Below are positions 12,616 through 28,593 of a stretch of 64,000 nucleotides of DNA, piece by piece (positions within the stretch are counted from its first letter, which is position 1; each line of letters starts with the position of its first letter). The stretch covers positions 682,001 through 746,000 of the forward strand of contig JADFUC010001455.1 in assembly GCA_019722365.1 (NCBI GenBank), in the 5' to 3' direction. The stretch is from Lithospermum erythrorhizon (Eukaryota; Streptophyta; Magnoliopsida; Boraginales; Boraginaceae). The translations under genes and the position numbers were made by a program. Below the pieces are notes generated by a model that searched no databases, was not told where the DNA came from, and worked only from the letters and a program-made list of their open reading frames with translations.

Positions 12616-14409
12616 GTGCAACTTATTATTATATATATTATTATATATAATAATACATTATTCATTTGTTTCCTCTTATATAGATTTCTACCCTTTTTTA
12701 GAAGTAAGAATATTACGAAACATCCAAACATATCATATCTCAATAAAACTACCATGTTCAAATAACTATCCAATTTTATATTTAATCATTAAAACTATAC
12801 TTCTATAAAAGTATTATACAATATATATAATAATAATTGTATTCAAAATATAAATAGTCAATAATGAAATTTCAAATTAAAAGTATATTTTTCATATAAA
12901 GCGAGTAATAATATTAAAAATATAACAATAATAATGGACCACTATTTCTTGAAAAAATATTTTTAGTGAGCTTTTTATTATTTAGAAGTAGGGAGGTTAT
13001 AATGGAGTTCGATTACAACAAACCAAGGCCAAACAAAAATGGTCAATTAGGTTTCAAATTTTATTATTGTTGTGGCTTTCTAACACCACCAGGACAAACA
13101 AAAGATTGTTCCTTCAATATCGAAGAAATATTTTCTATGATCATGATGGATATATATTCAATAAATATGTTTATTAAATTAGTTTAGTAAGTATTTATTT
13201 AAACTTATCAAATAATTATTTTTATTAATCTCATTCAATAAAAATAGTGAAGTACAATGTAATGAAAATACACTTCTTGTCTTACTAAAGTATCAAGAAT
13301 TTAAGTGAAGATCCCTTATTGACCTCTTTAAAAAAGAATAAAGAATGCAAAATTATAATAATAACATATCAATAATACATAAATAATAAAATTTTATTTT
13401 CATAAGTATATGTAAACCATATCAATAATAACCTATTCTACTCTATATAATTTGAAAAGTAACAACAAAATGAAATTGCCAAAAAAATTAACTATATGGA
13501 TTTGAAAAATACAACTCAAAATAAGTGTTAGGGTTGAATATTCAATTTAAAAGTAGTTATGCCAATCTAGGTCGGGTCATTTTAACAATATATATCTTAA
13601 TATTCTCACACCGACGGTTCTGAAATTTAAAACTTCTTATGATATTATCATAGAGAAATGTATAATATAAATAAAATAGTTGAATATAAATCTTTCTACA
13701 ACACGATTAAATAACATTGTGATAGTTCTATATTAAATTAGTTATTAAATTGAGTCATAATTGTATGCTTAAGGCGATATTGAATTGAGAAATATTTATA
13801 ATAATGGTTTCGTATTTTAGTGACCTTTCACTACAAATAAAGTTTCATTATCAACAAGTGGAGTACCAATCATTTCATTATCATTATAGATAATGTATTT
13901 CATGGAACTAATTATCCCTTCCTCAAGTGTAATCAGATTGATCAGCATATAAATAATGTAATTTTGGATGTTAATTTTACTATTAAATTTATATGTTTAA
14001 CTAAAAAGTTTTATTACACGATTGACACATATAATATTTAAGTTTATAAAAATTATTTTTTTGTTGAATATGTATTAAGAATATATATTAATAATTTAAG
14101 TAATATTAATACTTGAAATAAAATGTACTAAAAAAAAACATTTATTATCCACAAAAAAGGAACCCGATCGAGCTATAAAATTGATACTATTGATTTTATA
14201 AAAAAAATTATAATCATCGTATTCTATTGTAATTTTTCATAGTATATTTAAAGAATTATTCATGATCAAAGTATAAATTCAAAAAATAAAATATTAATTA
14301 GAAAAAAATATGAAGGAGTCCAAGTTTACACGATTTTCGAATGATTTCGAAATTAAACATAAAAAATGTCTAAAATATTTGAGACATCAATTGTAGGACG
14401 GCATCGTGA
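12615..14409. other. AT-rich intergenic DNA
   Basis: No coding signal. A 73-codon forward frame at 12966-13187 shows no family features and lacks supporting splice sites. The stretch at 13.9-14.4 kb resembles 4.4-5.2 kb in several words (for example CCACAAAAAAGGAACCCGAT and the 'GATCAAAGTAT' context), suggesting an old duplicated AT-rich repeat. Confidence 0.45.
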
Positions 14410-14431
14410 CTTCTCCTTTACTATTCTTTCT

Positions 14432-15167
14432 TAAAAAGCTAAACCGGCCGACTTTGCGATTTAATTATCGTGCGATTCGCGGCGGTTTTCACGAACCGCA
14501 TATTTCGGTTTTTCTCGGTTCTCAGGCGATTCGGTTTTCCTCGTCTAACTTTACAAGGCGCAAATCGGTTTCGTGCGATTCGGTATAAATCAATTTCAAG
14601 ATTGTGAAAATCTAAAATTAACTACAGATTCCGTAATTCAACATCTATAGATATGAAAACAATCAATAATTAAGGACTATTTGTACACTAATGATAATTT
14701 TATTAAAAATTAAATAACTCAAATTAAAAAATTGAAAAGATATTATTTACTTTAGTTATTTTCTAGCCGAGAGAAATATGTGGTTTCACCTTTTGGTGTG
14801 TATGCGCCACCGGATCATTAATTTATTCTTTTATGGACTATGTTATTGAAGTTATTGTTCCATTCCATTTAAATCGACTATCTCTAATACGATTTATTGC
14901 TAATTGTCTATGCCCTGATGTAAATTGTAATCCAATGTAAAAATTTCAATATATTATGAATAATTTCAGTAGTTATTAGAAATATATATTGAAATTAAAT
15001 ATAAATGAGTTGTGCGATTCGGGCTTTGTGGTAAAACCGCAAATCGTGAAAAACTTCCGACATTTTGAAAATTATTCAAATTTCAACGGTTTCGGTTTTA
15101 AAAAAAATTGAACCGAATCGGTTCAAATCAGTCTAATTTGGTTTTTTTTCCAATATGGCCATCCCTA
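14432..15167. mobile_element. Possible hAT-type non-autonomous element (right end defined)
   Basis: Both flanks are rich in AACCG/CGGTT words (GTGCGATTCGCGGCGGTTTT at left, GAACCGAATCGGTTCAA at right), and the right end reads ...GGCCATCCCTA. Its complement TAGGGATGGCC is the usual terminus of hAT-type non-autonomous elements with AACCGA-rich subterminal sequence. The left boundary and target duplication could not be fixed. A forward 60-codon ORF inside is not a gene. Confidence 0.45.
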
Positions 15168-16469
15168 ATACACTAAATTTACCGGTGATTCTCGCCCGGT
15201 ATTTATATCGGTGAGCTTAATCAACTGAACGATTTCTAATCGATCTTGAGGCTAAAAATTTTCTTTTAACTAATTTAATGTAGTCGACACAAAAATACTC
15301 CCTTACTATAGTATCTTTCTTATTATAACTTATAAGTGGTAAGCAAAATGCTTGCTTGCCTTTTGCAAACACTTTCTCGGTATCTATATATCATTTTAAA
15401 CATATCTCCATAAATATTATTCCGGATCAAATGTAGGTATGGGGATAATTTAATTTCTTCAAATTTATTAGATACTTCAATTGATTATTTTATAGCATGA
15501 CCAAAATGCAGTTGAGGAGCATATTCATATATGGTATTGTCTTAAACTTTGAGTCTCCTGTAGTTATGTGAAAATAACATATGGTCGTATGTGTGGTTAG
15601 TCGTCTTAAACGGCAGCTTGCAAGTCTTCTTTGATGTGTAATATAAAGACAATAACAGTAGAAGCCATAGGAAGCAATAAGGTCCCAAATCAATTAATTT
15701 TATGCCGTTTACGCAAGCTGTCCCGGGCCCTGGCTAACAAGTAATATTAGGAACTAAGATCGTGGTTAAAAGAAAGCAATAATATCTAATGCTAAAAATC
15801 TTATATCAGTTTCAAGTAAGTTTTTTAGCTATACGATCAATCGGCATGATTTCACGATTATTAACTCCTCCATAAGATCCCAGAGTAGCATGATTCGAAG
15901 GGCCATTAGCTACATTTCCGCTTCACACTTCATTTTTAGAAATTGCCATCTGCTATTAAGATCCTTTGCCTTTTAAATTTAACCATTGAAATCTGAATTA
16001 TAACCATATTTAATTTATAAAGTGATACTTTTGTAATATTATCATATTTTATTCAACTAAAAAAAATTAGACAAATAATAATTGAAAAATATCTTACTAC
16101 AGATTTTAGCCCTATCAAATCAAACAAAGGGAATTATTAAATCTCAATAAAATTTTATTTTTAAAAAAATGTAGGTACTAACGTAGTGCTGACGCTTATT
16201 TACAGTCATCTGAGGTCAGGTTCTATATTGTATAAGCCATTCAACAGAAGCCAACTTTTGGCTTATTTATTTCTTGAATCTATATAAAAGTCTTCAAAAT
16301 GATAGCTTGAAATAATCACAAAGAGACCAACGACCAATTCTATTGGCATATAACAAATAAATGAATAAGAATAGTAATATCTGTGCTCATAGGGCGATAA
16401 GTCAATACTCATGCAAGACTTGACCCTCAAAGTCAAATAATGTTTGAAACTTTCCATATCTCAAATCTT
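15168..16469. other. Intergenic DNA upstream of the NAC gene (distal promoter)
   Basis: No gene seen. The last ~400 bp before 16.47 kb presumably hold NAC gene regulatory sequence. Small minus-strand ORFs at 15.5 and 16.3 kb look like chance. Confidence 0.45.
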
Positions 16470-16473
16470 TGTG

Positions 16474-16482
16474 TATATATAT
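16474..16482 (+). promoter_or_regulatory. TATA box of the NAC gene
   Basis: TATATATAT in the context TTGTGTATATATATCTAG lies 165-170 bp upstream of the NAC start codon. This would place transcription start near 16505-16515 and leave a leader of ~135 nt. Inferred from position and sequence only. Confidence 0.55.
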
Positions 16483-16535
16483 CTAGATCAAGAATCTACA
16501 TTTGTCAAACCTATCTAATCACTCAAGAGTTGTAT

Positions 16536-16595
16536 ATGTTCACTCCTCTCTTCTTTTTGAAAAGAAATATACCTAGCTATAGAAACACAAAATAA
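16536..16595 (+). CDS. Possible upstream ORF in the NAC leader (19 codons)
   Basis: An ATG at 16536 opens [19 protein letters not shown] and stops with TAA at 16593-16595, 49 nt before the main ATG and out of frame with it. It lies between the predicted TATA box and the NAC start, so it should be in the mRNA leader if that TATA box is used. Whether it is translated or conserved is unknown. Confidence 0.35.
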   Translation: MFTPLFFLKRNIPSYRNTK

Positions 16596-16644
16596 AAGAG
16601 GGCAAATACAAAAGATAAAGTATACTAAAAATAGAAGTTACAAA

Positions 16645-18489
16645 ATGGAAACAGAGAATATCATGAGTAAAATAGTTACATCTTCATGCAAAGATGAGGA
16701 GGAAGATTGTAGTCCACTTCCAGGGTTTAGATTTCATCCAACAGATGAAGAGCTTGTTTGGTTCTATCTTAAAAGGAAAGTTGAGAAAAGACCAATCAGT
16801 ATTGAACTTATCAAGCAGATTGATATCTACAAATATGATCCTTGGGATCTTCCAAGTATGTTTCTTGTTGAGTTCTTTTTTTTCCTGAACATTAGTTATT
16901 AAAGCATACATTAAAATAACGTTTGCATGCAAAACAGTTTTTTAATCGGATTTGATGAGTATTATTGAACTTGGAGCCTCAACTCTCAAACTCAAAATGA
17001 TACCAATATAATCAAACCGCATCAATTTTTTTGTAATAAAGTTTATTGTTCCATTCACAAGAAGCTAAGTTTATTTGTTACTGTATATATTATTATTTGA
17101 ATGACGACCTACCATGAAATTAAACGCCTTAGTAATAAGAAATCGACATGTTTTACAAGATGTATGTATCCCATATGAATTATAGTATAGCTTATAACAT
17201 GAAAATTAATTATACATGTTTTTCAGGAGGTAGTAATGTGGGGGAAAGAGAATGGTATTTCTTCTGCAAACGAGGAAGAAAATACAGGAATAGCATAAGG
17301 CCAAATAGAGTAACTGGCTCTGGATTTTGGAAAGCAACTGGCATAGATAAACCTATATATTCCAACAATAATGGTGAAGGTCGAGAATGCATTGGCCTCA
17401 AGAAATCATTGGTTTATTATAGAGGAAGTGCTGGAAAAGGCACCAAAACTGATTGGATGATGCATGAATTCAGACTTCCAGCTGATCATGATTTGAAACC
17501 TAACTCACATATTAATGCAAATACTATTCTTCAAGAAGCTGTAAGTAATATTCATATGTCCTCCATTTTGATCTCATGCATGTACTTCCTTTGTTTTTAT
17601 CTGAATAATAACTCATTTATTAATAACGGGAAGTAGGTTCTTTGAAGTTTATGAGTTTGAATTAGTTCTTAAGTTTTAAGCTTAGTCCTTAAACTTCTAA
17701 GTTACTATATTAATATTTGTAATACATAATGATTGTTTTTATTGTTATCTTTAATTCGTGGCTTTGTGCACAAATTAAAGTAACATACTTACATACGAAC
17801 ATATGTTATATGAGTTACGGAAACAAAAGAAATGATTTAAGAACCGTCTTTAAACTTTAGGCTTCCTGTAGAGTTCTAGCTATTAGTCTAATGGAACCAA
17901 TTTATCTATTATCTGTCCCATGTAACTCATTTATATATATATCATCATTGTTTGATAACTAATTGTGTGATATATTATTATACAGGAAGTTTGGACATTA
18001 TGTAGAATTCTCAAGAGGAATGTGTCACATATCAAGAAGTGCATACCAGAATGGAAAGAGATATCAACCAAGAGAAACCATCAAGTTACAACAACAAGCT
18101 CCAAAACAAACTTTGAATCTGATTATTGCAATGATGAGGCCAGTACACAAGTTAATTACATTAGTTTCAGTAATTCTGGTAACACTCATGTTACTTGGCA
18201 GAATCATGACAAGATCAACGTACCATTATCGACTAATCACCAGCGGAAGCCCTTAATTACTTCAAGTTATCAACATGGTAATTCAACAAATTATCAGGCA
18301 TTTAATGGTCATATTAGCTCAGTTGTTCCTCAGCATCATGATCAGACTCCATCGGATTTACCATATACCTCGAGCTTTATGAGTCGTACTCCGGATGTTA
18401 ATGAGTTCTCAAACCATCAGGAATCAGATTACTGGGATGAGCTTAAATCAGTTGTGGATTTAGCTTCAAATAATCCATTCATTTTCTAA
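16645..18489 (+). CDS. JUB1: NAC transcription factor of the JUNGBRUNNEN1/ANAC042 type, three exons, ~342 aa
   Basis: Exons are 16645-16855, 17227-17540 and 17986-18489. The introns have clean GTATGT...CAG and GTAAGT...CAG borders in phases 1 and 0. The protein has all five NAC subdomains in order: A ([18 protein letters not shown], residues ~27-44), B ([17 protein letters not shown], ~53-69), C ([16 protein letters not shown]...FWKATG, ~77-108), D ([20 protein letters not shown]...HEFRL) and E ([11 protein letters not shown], opening exon 3). The '[15 protein letters not shown]' block and the C-terminal [10 protein letters not shown] motif match the ANAC042/JUB1 group. Members are nuclear DNA-binding regulators linked to H2O2, heat, longevity and phytoalexin responses. 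Intron positions fit the standard NAC three-exon plan. The region after ~190 is Ser/Asn/His-rich, as expected of an activation domain. A second in-frame ATG seven codons in is an alternative start. The gene looks intact. The ortholog symbol is inferred by recall; the NAC family itself is certain. Confidence 0.93.
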
Positions 18490-18763
18490 TGCTACCATAT
18501 GGTTATTACTAACTAGTTGTGTGTAATAATAATCTTGTATTATTAGTTGGAAATATATGGAACAAGTTGTTATTTCTTGTAAACTATAAACTAGTTCCCT
18601 TTGGTTAGCATTCATATAGTAAATTATAATACATGAATTTTTATCCTTTATCTGCTTGATAATCATGATTTTGTTATCCAACTACAGGCCAGGAAAATCG
18701 ATCAAATGATTTGATTACTTAACTTTAATTTTTCTTTTTTGTCAAAACAATTGATAATTTGAT

Positions 18764-18939
18764 TTAGTGAGTGCTGCCCAACTACTCATCTGGTGAGTGT
18801 AACAATTGAAAACCAACATACCAAAACAATATAAGGAACCAATAATGGACTTGTAATATAATGATATCTGATGTGAGTTTCATACAAGAAATATTTGGTT
18901 TTAGTATCTTAGTGAGTGCTGCCCAACTACTCATCTGGT
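18764..18939. repeat. 31-bp perfect direct repeats flanking 114 bp
   Basis: The 31-bp sequence at 18764-18794 (core AGTGAGTGCTGCCCAACTAC) recurs exactly at 18909-18939. The enclosed 114 bp has no ORF. It lies just 3' of the NAC gene. The origin is unclear: a short duplication or a footprint of a deleted insertion. Confidence 0.85.
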
Positions 18940-19010
18940 CTTTATGGGCTGGTGTAAATCAAGAAAATAAGGTGAAAATGCACTAATTTTTTTACTGCTG
19001 TATACACTCA

Positions 19011-19150
19011 AACCAGAATTCAAAACATTAATATGTTTCGATACCTTTAAACCAGAATTCAAAATATTAATATGTTCCGATATCTTTAAAGAAATTTCGT
19101 CTACACTCAAACCAGAATTCAAAATATTAATATGTTCTAATACCTTTAAA
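19011..19150. repeat. Tandem repeat, three copies of a ~40-bp unit
   Basis: Copies containing ACCAGAATTCAAAATATTAA followed by TATGTTCYGATACCTTTAA start near 19011, 19050 and 19109. The last two are joined by 'AAATTTCGTCTACACTCAA', a flank that is repeated again after the third copy. A minus-strand frame runs through it with a repeated ILNSGL motif, but nothing else suggests coding. Confidence 0.8.
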
Positions 19151-19664
19151 AAAAATTCGTCTAAACTAAACAAAGAAAGGTCGGATAAATTCCCACCTAA
19201 ACATGATAAAGAAGGATTGAATAGTACACTACTTTATCTATATATTAGTTAACAAGGAAATTATTTTCAAATTGATCCAAAAATTAAATACAAATACTAT
19301 TTACTACTTCAAAATATATACAAAATATAGATAGTATAATAGTATAATAAGATATTTTGATATATACCATATATCCCAGAGAGGATAAAAAAATCTTTGA
19401 CTACATGTCAAACCAGACTTCAAAATGGTAAAAAAATACCATAGCATCAAGAAAACAAAAACGATCATAAAAATGAGACATCGGAACCTCAGTATTAAAG
19501 TGAACATCAATCTAATATTACATTGTAACATTAATAATGATAAATATAACAAGTTTAGGTGTGTCTGGCAACAATCTCCTCTTCAAGAGCCATTTCCACA
19601 GATCTATCAATTAAAAGTCACATGACAAAATTGCATAGATATGAGGCGTTCTCTCCCCAAAGTT

Positions 19665-24361
<4,697 letters not shown>

Positions 24362-24535
24362 TTTTATTATTTTTTATTCAAGAAAATATTTTCTGCGACT
24401 TTTTTTGTTGTCTTAAAAGATATTGTTTGTCTGAGAGAGAGGAGGGCTCCAATATACACAGATTTTCTAGAGAGATAGAGAGAAAAATAGGTTTGAGAGA
24501 TGAAATAGAAGAGACGATGTGACTTGAGTACTATT
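24362..24535 (-). promoter_or_regulatory. Leader/proximal promoter of KRR1
   Basis: Directly upstream of the KRR1 start, with GA-rich tracts (AGAGAGAGGAGGGC; AGAGAGATAGAGAGA). On the gene strand these are CT-rich, a common feature of plant housekeeping 5' UTRs. No clear TATA box. Boundaries are approximate. Confidence 0.4.
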
Positions 24536-24799
24536 TTGTCCTTTTGGTTTTACAAAGCCCGAACACCACTTGAGCTCAATTCAAATAAACATGCTTGAGC
24601 GAGAATTTATAATGTCTTCTTAAGGCGACAAAGGAATTTATTAAGTGTTAGTTAGAAGTGAATTCCTTTATGCTTATAAGACAACCCAGAATTTCTTTAT
24701 AACCCCGTGTTTATAAGCAATTAAACTTTTTTAGAGATAATTAAGAAGTGCTTGTAGTTAATAAAGCAATGTTATTAAGAGCACATTTGTTTCATATAA

Positions 24800-25100
24800 A
24801 CACATTCTTATAAAATAAATTAAATAATTAATTAAATTTAAATAAAATGCAAATTAATTATATAAGAATGACTTTGTAAATTAATTACATACGAATGAAT
24901 TAAATAATTAATTACACAAAAATGAATCAAATAATTAATTATATAAGAATGAATTAAATTCATTAATTACATAAAAATGAATTAAATAATTTATTATATA
25001 AAATAAAAAAATTAATTAATTACATAAGTATATAAATTAAGTAATTAATTATAAAAGAATAAATTAAATCATTAATTACATAAGAATGAATTAAATAATG
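24800..25100. repeat. Minisatellite of a ~29-bp AT-rich unit, about eight diverged copies
   Basis: The word AATTACATAAGAATGAATTA and close variants recur about every 25-30 bp from 24850 to 25095 (AATTATATAAGAATGA, AATTACATACGAATGA, AATTACACAAAAATGA and so on). It ends where the GC-richer 25.1-26.6 kb block begins. Confidence 0.8.
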
Positions 25101-26650
25101 ATGAAAATGGTCAGAAAGCGTCGGATTCAGGGGCTTTTCTGTGATATCATAAGAAAGAGAGGAAATTCGGTTTAGTAATGATTGTGTATTCGGTATCAGG
25201 AGACCATTAGAATTGCGTATCACCGACTTTTAAATCTTTACGTCCAGGCTGCCTGCAACCAGGTGATTTGGCAGCGTCAGCGCCTTTTTTCCTAGGAGAT
25301 TGTTTGCTTAACCAATAAATGTGTCAATTTCAGCGGATGTCATTAACCTTTGATTTCTTTGATTTACTCGGTTTAGCTCTACGACTTCTAGGGCGCACAT
25401 GGTTTGGATGTTTGGTTTCTACGATCATCGCACGTCGGTAACATTTAGGCTTTTCGCGATAGTCGCGGAGGACTTCCGTTGCTCGTGTACTCGTCGATTA
25501 TTTTTAAAATCGCCTATTCTTAACTCTAGGAAACTTCATGTCCAACTTTGCCAATAGTAAGTGTATCGCTAAAGCGGAATACTAAATCGCCGATGGATAT
25601 ATTTGAGTACATGGGCCTGAGTAGACCGTCGTTAAGTCGAATGTAACGACATGACTTTGACAATGCTTGACCTACCATTACATTTCTTCGATTCCACAGC
25701 TAGATGAAAACTTTCATTGATATTTTTTTTCTTACCGGGTTCCTAAATAGGTTAATTAATGTGATATCGTTATCGGACCCTAATTCCTTTATGCACCGAC
25801 ATTTTTTTATATTAGTAATTTGACCGCCGGCTTTATGAAATTAGCCCTTGAAATATGGCGTCGCCAGCATAGTTTCATCCTTCCGAAATTCCATTTGGGC
25901 CGGTGATGTTCCACTTCGACCCTGAAATTTAATCACGTGTCATTGAACTATATTTGCATCTTAAATAGATTACTTGTATAAAATAATGTTTTATATTGAA
26001 TAATATACATTTTGGTTGTATAATGTGAAATGGAAGTACCGATCGGCGATGCCAAGCGAGGATATTACAGGCATGAGGATGATCCATGTAATTTTACAAT
26101 ATTGATCAATCCGTACGACCTCGACCTCCGTGTTGCATGTTAGCATCTTCTTATAAAGATTCATTACCGTTAGGCGCGATGTAGCTGAGTTAAAGTTGTT
26201 GAATCCTACTGATATATATGGTAGCGTCAGTTGAGGCAATGCTTATTGTAAGAACACATTGCTCGATATTGTCGTAGGCATAGATAATTGTTTGGATCTT
26301 GGGAACACTAACTGCCCAGGTGCAATGCTCCAAGCTTAGATAAAATCGCCAAATGCGTGTGGCCGCTGCCGTTATCAAATAATGTAAGACGCGTCAAAAT
26401 CCATGTGTAATTTTCTACGTATTCGGGGAAAAGCAACATACCGTGAAGGTTTTGTTTGTACTCGTCGGCTCCGACAACCTCAGTAGTGTCGTGCAAATAC
26501 ATGTTTGTGTTATAGAGTGCAATCTAGCATTATCAACGAGGATATGTATTATTGGCGTAGCATGGGAGGCTGGAGTGAATGAATTTTATCTCCGAGTGTT
26601 GGTGAATACGCATCCGCGTTAAGCTATTTATAGGCATTACGCAAAAAATA
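25101..26650 (-). mobile_element. Unidentified GC-richer block, possible decayed transposase region
   Basis: This ~1.5 kb is richer in GC and CG than its surroundings and carries three overlapping minus-strand ORFs of 62-82 codons (25991-26239, 26190-26378, 26308-26502). One reads TVMNLYKKMLTCNTEVEVVR, faintly like the N-terminal region of Mutator-like transposases. I cannot confirm that. It has no introns or gene family I recognise. It is most likely mobile-element debris broken by frameshifts. Confidence 0.3.
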
Positions 26651-26789
26651 TATTCCGTATAATGGTACTTTTATGAACGAACCCATGCCTCAGTTTTAGA
26701 AATTCAAAGCTACATTTAATAAGATATGGCATACAGAAATTTAAAGAATCTTAAATAGTTCTTTTTACTCAACATTTTACTCAACCTTA

Positions 26790-26975
26790 CTCCCTCCAAT
26801 TCATTTTAATTGACTTTATTTTAATTGACTATAACTATATTATTAAAAATTATTATTACGAAAGTATTTTAAAGTTCAATTTTGTCAAAGTTCAATTTAA
26901 AGACGAATTCAAATTGTTAAATTATGTCAAATTTTAATTTTAAATTAGTCAAACGACAATTAAAATGGATTACAC
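26790..26975. mobile_element. Stowaway-like MITE, right end eroded
   Basis: The left end CTCCCTCCAATTCATTTTAA follows a TA. The right side has ACAATTAAAATGGATTACAC, a decayed inverse of it. The interior is AT-rich with no ORF. Confidence 0.6.
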
Positions 26976-28593
26976 TAAGTAAAAAAATTCAAAACTTTCA
27001 ATTTGCGGCCCGATTTGATTTACTGACTTGTTTGATTACCTGATATTCACGCATAATGAGACTATAACTAAGCGAATTAAAATGATAGTTCTTCGTCAAC
27101 TAACAAGCACTTTTCATGTTTATAGACGATAAGCATTGAACGATTAAACGTCTTCTTTACAACATTGAAACAATTGACTTGTCTCGCACAACGATGACAC
27201 AATTTGCTTCATAACACGGTCCCCCAAACCTTCCAAGCTTTGCTACAAAAACGGACTTGATAAGACAACACAACTTTCACCCAAATCGATGTTGAAACAA
27301 GCGAATTTGCCCCATGTTTTTTAAAAACAAGCGAATTTTGTCATTGCTCATGTGTAAAGAAGCCAATTTTGTTGTTGTTTCTTAGTTTATAAACACTCTA
27401 CTAGATTGATTCTTAACTAATAAATGTCTACATAATTCGATTGTGGCTTTTACTCCTTCATATATTGTATGCTACGTCAAAAATACCGTCATTGGTTTCT
27501 TCTCGTACGCATCTCCATTTGTGTTCGTTTGGGAGCAATAAACAAGTCATTTAACACGTAAGTATACCATTTCATGTTAATTTCAATTTAATCAATTGAG
27601 ATTATGTTATACTTTCAATTCAAAATCAAGTTCAGTAATAGAATTTTTTCCCGTCATTTGTTGTATAATAAAAGCGAATTTATCTCCACATTTTATTGAA
27701 CAACGAAGCATGGAAATTATATGTTAGGATAGTTTTCGGATTTTAGATGAAGTATGGAAGAAAAGTGAGAACCCAACAAGCATGGAAATTATATGTTACA
27801 AATGTATTAATTGAGATTATATGTATTAATTGAGATTACGTATTAATTGAGATAGTTATTTGTCAACTATGAATTGAGATTATTTCTTAAATATTATGAA
27901 ATTATTGTGATTATGTGTATTAATTGAGATAGTTATTTGTTAAATTGCTGTTAATATTTCTCAAATTGTTGTTAAATATAATAGTTATTTCTTATGAAAT
28001 TATTTTGTTGTTAATATTTCTTAAATTGTTGTTAATATTCTCAAATTGTAGTCAAGAATTCGTTTCTTCTCCATCTTATCTTAATTGTTGTTCGTTTGGG
28101 ATCAATCAACAAGTCATTTAACAAGTAAGTATACCATTTCATTTACTAACTTTATACATTTAAATTAATGTTGAAATTATTATTGAAGAAAAAGTATATG
28201 TTAAATTATTGAAATTCAAAAGCGATAGTTGTTGAAGCAAGCGAGTTGTAGCCATGATTGTAATGAAACAAGCGAATTCGGAACCATGTTTGTTACTAAA
28301 TAAACTTTTCTTTCATGTTTATTGAAAATGTAATTTGTATCATGATTAGCAAAATCGTTTACTTAGATAATTAATGTCAATAATTTGAGAGTATTGTTCA
28401 ATTTTATTAATATTTCTCAATTATGTTAAATGAATTGTTTAAATATAGTGAAATTATTCAAATTATGATTATAATAAATTTCCATGTTTATAATAAAACT
28501 ATACCATTCCGTGTTGATAAATGATGAGCATATCATTTTTGTTTATTTCATCCAGTGAATTTTCCGTGTTTCTAGGCATACAAACATATTACA
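26976..28593. repeat. Repeat-structured DNA upstream of the PMD relic
   Basis: No gene. A ~55-bp segment, TCGTTTGGGAGCAATAAACA... at 27527-27580, recurs at 28089-28145 in 92%-like agreement by eye. ACAAGCGAATT/CCATGTTT words recur at 27297-27365 and 28225-28300. TTAATTGAGAT/TTGTTGTTAATATT words repeat between 27800 and 28045. This looks like subterminal repeat sequence of a transposon or an old internal duplication. Confidence 0.5.

Noticed and set aside
12462..12773. 103-codon minus-strand ORF
   Set aside because: It depends on the TTA array (poly-Ile) and shows no conserved sequence.
18931..19173. Minus-strand ORF with repeated ILNSGL units, at first suggestive of a leucine-rich repeat
   Set aside because: The periodicity is just the ~40-bp DNA repeat read in frame; no LRR consensus.
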